In this document: one piece after another, positions 15,581 to 16,874 of the stretch | How the letters are laid out: each line of letters begins with the position of its first letter | Numbering within the stretch: position 1 is the first letter of the stretch | Assembly (NCBI GenBank): GCA_017452945.1 | Contig: JAFTLD010000077.1 | Span: 1 to 16,874, forward strand | Length of the DNA stretch: 16,874 nucleotides | Reading direction: 5' to 3' | DNA from: Clostridia bacterium | Lineage (GTDB): Bacteria > Bacillota_A > Clostridia > Oscillospirales > CAG-272 | Program-made: the position numbers and the translations under genes | Notes under the pieces: model-generated | Database searches by the model: none | Told to the model about the DNA's origin: nothing | What the model saw: only the letters and a program-made list of their open reading frames with translations

Positions 15581-16874
15581 ATGAAAATGGAAAACAACTT
15601 TGAAGCACTACTGGAAAAGTACCGTATTGTTGTGGAACGATATATCAATTATAGGTTGCCTAATACTTTTGATGCTGATGACGTCATTCAAGAAACATAT
15701 TACGCAGCCTATGTTGGATTTAACAAATTACAAGAGCCCAAATTATTTAAAGCGTGGATCTTATCTATTGCAAAAAATCAATGTAACCTGTGGTATCGAA
15801 AAAATTATGGGAGCAAAGTGATCTCAATGTATGCTATTCCGAATGTTGCCACAAATACTTTGTACGAAGATGATACGGCAATCACTATGCTAAGGCTATT
15901 ACCTAAAGAGTCATCAGAAGTATTGATGTTGACAGCGCAAGGATACAAACAGCATGAAATCGCAAAGCGATTGGAAATTCCCATAGGAACCGTAAAAAGT
16001 AGATTGTTTTACGCAAAAAAGCAATTCCGTTCCATTTGTTCCGACGATCAGATCAAAATGTTTGAGAAAGGAAGATCAAAAATGACCAAAAATGATTATT
16101 CTTGCGGATTTCCCAAGATTATGCCCGAAATAACAATCAACAAGACTGATAGAAAATATGTTGAGATAAAATGTATTGACGAAGATTTTATTATTCCGAA
16201 AATCGGATGCAAAAACAGTGAAGGAACATATCGTTATCCAAACAAGCAGCTCGCACTCGTGTCAACATGTCGTGTTCCAAAAGGAGCATTGGTGCATGAT
16301 GCAATCGGTGTAAAAATTTGCCGCGACACTTATAAATTCGGACATAAGAAGTTATACAAAAACGAGGCAATATGGTTTGCACAATTAACAGATGAATACT
16401 ACCGCACGCTTGGAAGTATTCGCTGTGACCAAGAGGGGGAAGACGATGAATGGATGACCGAAATCCATACCTTTTTAGAAGATGATTTCGGAGCTGCTGC
16501 CAACGGAAATGATGCTGTTCACGGAATACCTTTGCTTATTAAAGAGAATCCCTTGACGATCATGAATAACGAGTATTTTGTTGATGAGAAAAATATTCGT
16601 TATACGACGGGAATGTTTGATGTAAGAATTGGCAACAGAGCATTTGAAACAGTTGGATATATCAACGTGCAGTCATGTGGTGTGATGTGCGAAAATTATG
16701 TGGATACCAATGGCAGAATCGTTCTGATGCATTGGTATGAATCAGAAGAAAGCATTCTGAATACCGAGTATTACGATCTTGGTCTGCCCAACCGTGACAA
16801 GACCTCCGATCAGGTAACGGTGGATGCTGCAAATGCCAACAAAAAGTACGGTGTTTCCGTCAAGTGCGCTACCA
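15581..16874 (+). CDS. ECF-like sigma-70 factor with C-terminal extension, running in frame into a foreign 3' end
   Basis: ECF-type sigma factors direct RNA polymerase to specialised promoters. The start at 15581 has a strong GAAAGGAGG site. Region 2 covers about residues 10-75 ([20 protein letters not shown], then [19 protein letters not shown]) and region 4 about 100-150 ([20 protein letters not shown], then [21 protein letters not shown], the -35-reading helix-turn-helix). A long extension (about 168-393) follows, of a type attached to many clostridial sigma factors, including [13 protein letters not shown] and [17 protein letters not shown]. Homologues as I recall them continue past this motif for some tens of residues; here the frame instead enters isocitrate-dehydrogenase sequence at about residue 395 and is still open at the window edge. 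The sigma part is AT-rich. I am sure of the sigma domain, less so of the extension's role, and doubt that the fused end is natural. Confidence 0.85.
   Translation, partial: MKMENNFEALLEKYRIVVERYINYRLPNTFDADDVIQETYYAAYVGFNKLQEPKLFKAWILSIAKNQCNLWYRKNYGSKVISMYAIPNVATNTLYEDDTAITMLRLLPKESSEVLMLTAQGYKQHEIAKRLEIPIGTVKSRLFYAKKQFRSICSDDQIKMFEKGRSKMTKNDYSCGFPKIMPEITINKTDRKYVEIKCIDEDFIIPKIGCKNSEGTYRYPNKQLALVSTCRVPKGALVHDAIGVKICRDTYKFGHKKLYKNEAIWFAQLTDEYYRTLGSIRCDQEGEDDEWMTEIHTFLEDDFGAAANGNDAVHGIPLLIKENPLTIMNNEYFVDEKNIRYTTGMFDVRIGNRAFETVGYINVQSCGVMCENYVDTNGRIVLMHWYESEESILNTEYYDLGLPNRDKTSDQVTVDAANANKKYGVSVKCAT
16067..16084 (+). promoter_or_regulatory. Internal ribosome binding site and in-frame ATG
   Basis: AAAGGAAG (16067-16074) lies 7 nt before an ATG at 16082, which is codon 168 of the sigma-factor frame. 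It falls at the border between sigma region 4 and the C-terminal extension. Internal initiation would yield the extension as a separate protein. A chance A/G-rich stretch cannot be excluded. Confidence 0.45.
16763..16874 (+). other. Isocitrate dehydrogenase (NADP) fragment joined to the sigma gene
   Basis: The last 37 codons read as an N-terminal internal segment of homodimeric NADP-dependent isocitrate dehydrogenase, an enzyme that oxidises isocitrate to 2-oxoglutarate. [19 protein letters not shown] and [16 protein letters not shown] match a segment that in the family lies about 40-75 residues from the start (compare human IDH1, [20 protein letters not shown] and VGVKCAT). The true N-terminus with the VELDGDEM-type motif is absent, and no start codon or ribosome binding site precedes the segment. 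The fragment continues past the window edge. By hand count it is 51% GC, against about 40% for the 114 nt just before it. It cannot be a functional start of this enzyme as it stands. Confidence 0.8.

Noticed and set aside
15600..15821. A 73-codon plus-strand open frame overlapping the sigma gene
   Set aside because: It is in a different frame from the sigma factor, lacks a ribosome binding site, and the sigma-2 motifs lie in the frame starting at 15581.
1..16874. tRNA or rRNA genes, CRISPR arrays, insertion sequences, attachment sites and riboswitches
   Set aside because: Reading by eye found no cloverleaf with a TTCRA-type arm, no regular spaced repeats, no transposase motif and no long structured leader. 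The gaps are all under about 200 nt apart from coding DNA.

Overview
The window looks like a chromosomal segment of a low-GC Gram-positive anaerobe of the class Clostridia, probably gut-associated and possibly from a metagenomic assembly. The evidence is a Gram-positive PolC replicase, the MEP isoprenoid genes dxr and ispG, the clostridial order tsf-pyrH-frr-uppS-cdsA-dxr-rseP-ispG-polC, strong AGGAGG-type ribosome binding sites, and a beta-mannosidase typical of glycan users. The genus cannot be named from sequence alone.

Region 1 (1-11779, + strand) is the housekeeping cluster. It starts inside tsf (elongation factor Ts), which ends at an intrinsic terminator. A separate promoter then starts the pyrH operon: UMP kinase, ribosome recycling factor, undecaprenyl diphosphate synthase, CDP-diglyceride synthase, DXP reductoisomerase, a site-2 protease, the IspG iron-sulfur enzyme and PolC. 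Many junctions are tight: cdsA/dxr and rseP/ispG each overlap by ATGA. The operon joins translation, nucleotide supply, isoprenoid precursors (dxr, ispG), use of those precursors for the cell-wall lipid carrier (uppS), phospholipid synthesis (cdsA), envelope proteolysis (rseP) and replication (polC). A hairpin between frr and uppS may attenuate transcription.

Region 2 (11799-14144, + strand) is a cytoplasmic GH2 beta-mannosidase that starts 19 nt after polC with its own Shine-Dalgarno. It appears to be the last gene of the housekeeping transcript. A strong hairpin separates it from the convergent gene that follows.

Region 3 (14211-16762) looks accessory and more AT-rich. An XRE-type regulator with a long helical C-terminal region (- strand) is divergent from an ECF-like sigma-70 factor with a long C-terminal extension (+ strand). 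The roughly 200-nt gap between them carries a good promoter for the regulator, a plausible one for the sigma factor, and two palindromes sharing ACCGGT.

Region 4 (16763-16874) is the main oddity. The sigma-factor frame runs without a stop into sequence that reads as an internal N-terminal piece of NADP-dependent isocitrate dehydrogenase. Both proteins are truncated at the join and base composition changes there. This is either an assembly chimera near a contig end or a genuine recombination. No RNA genes, CRISPR arrays or insertion sequences were seen.
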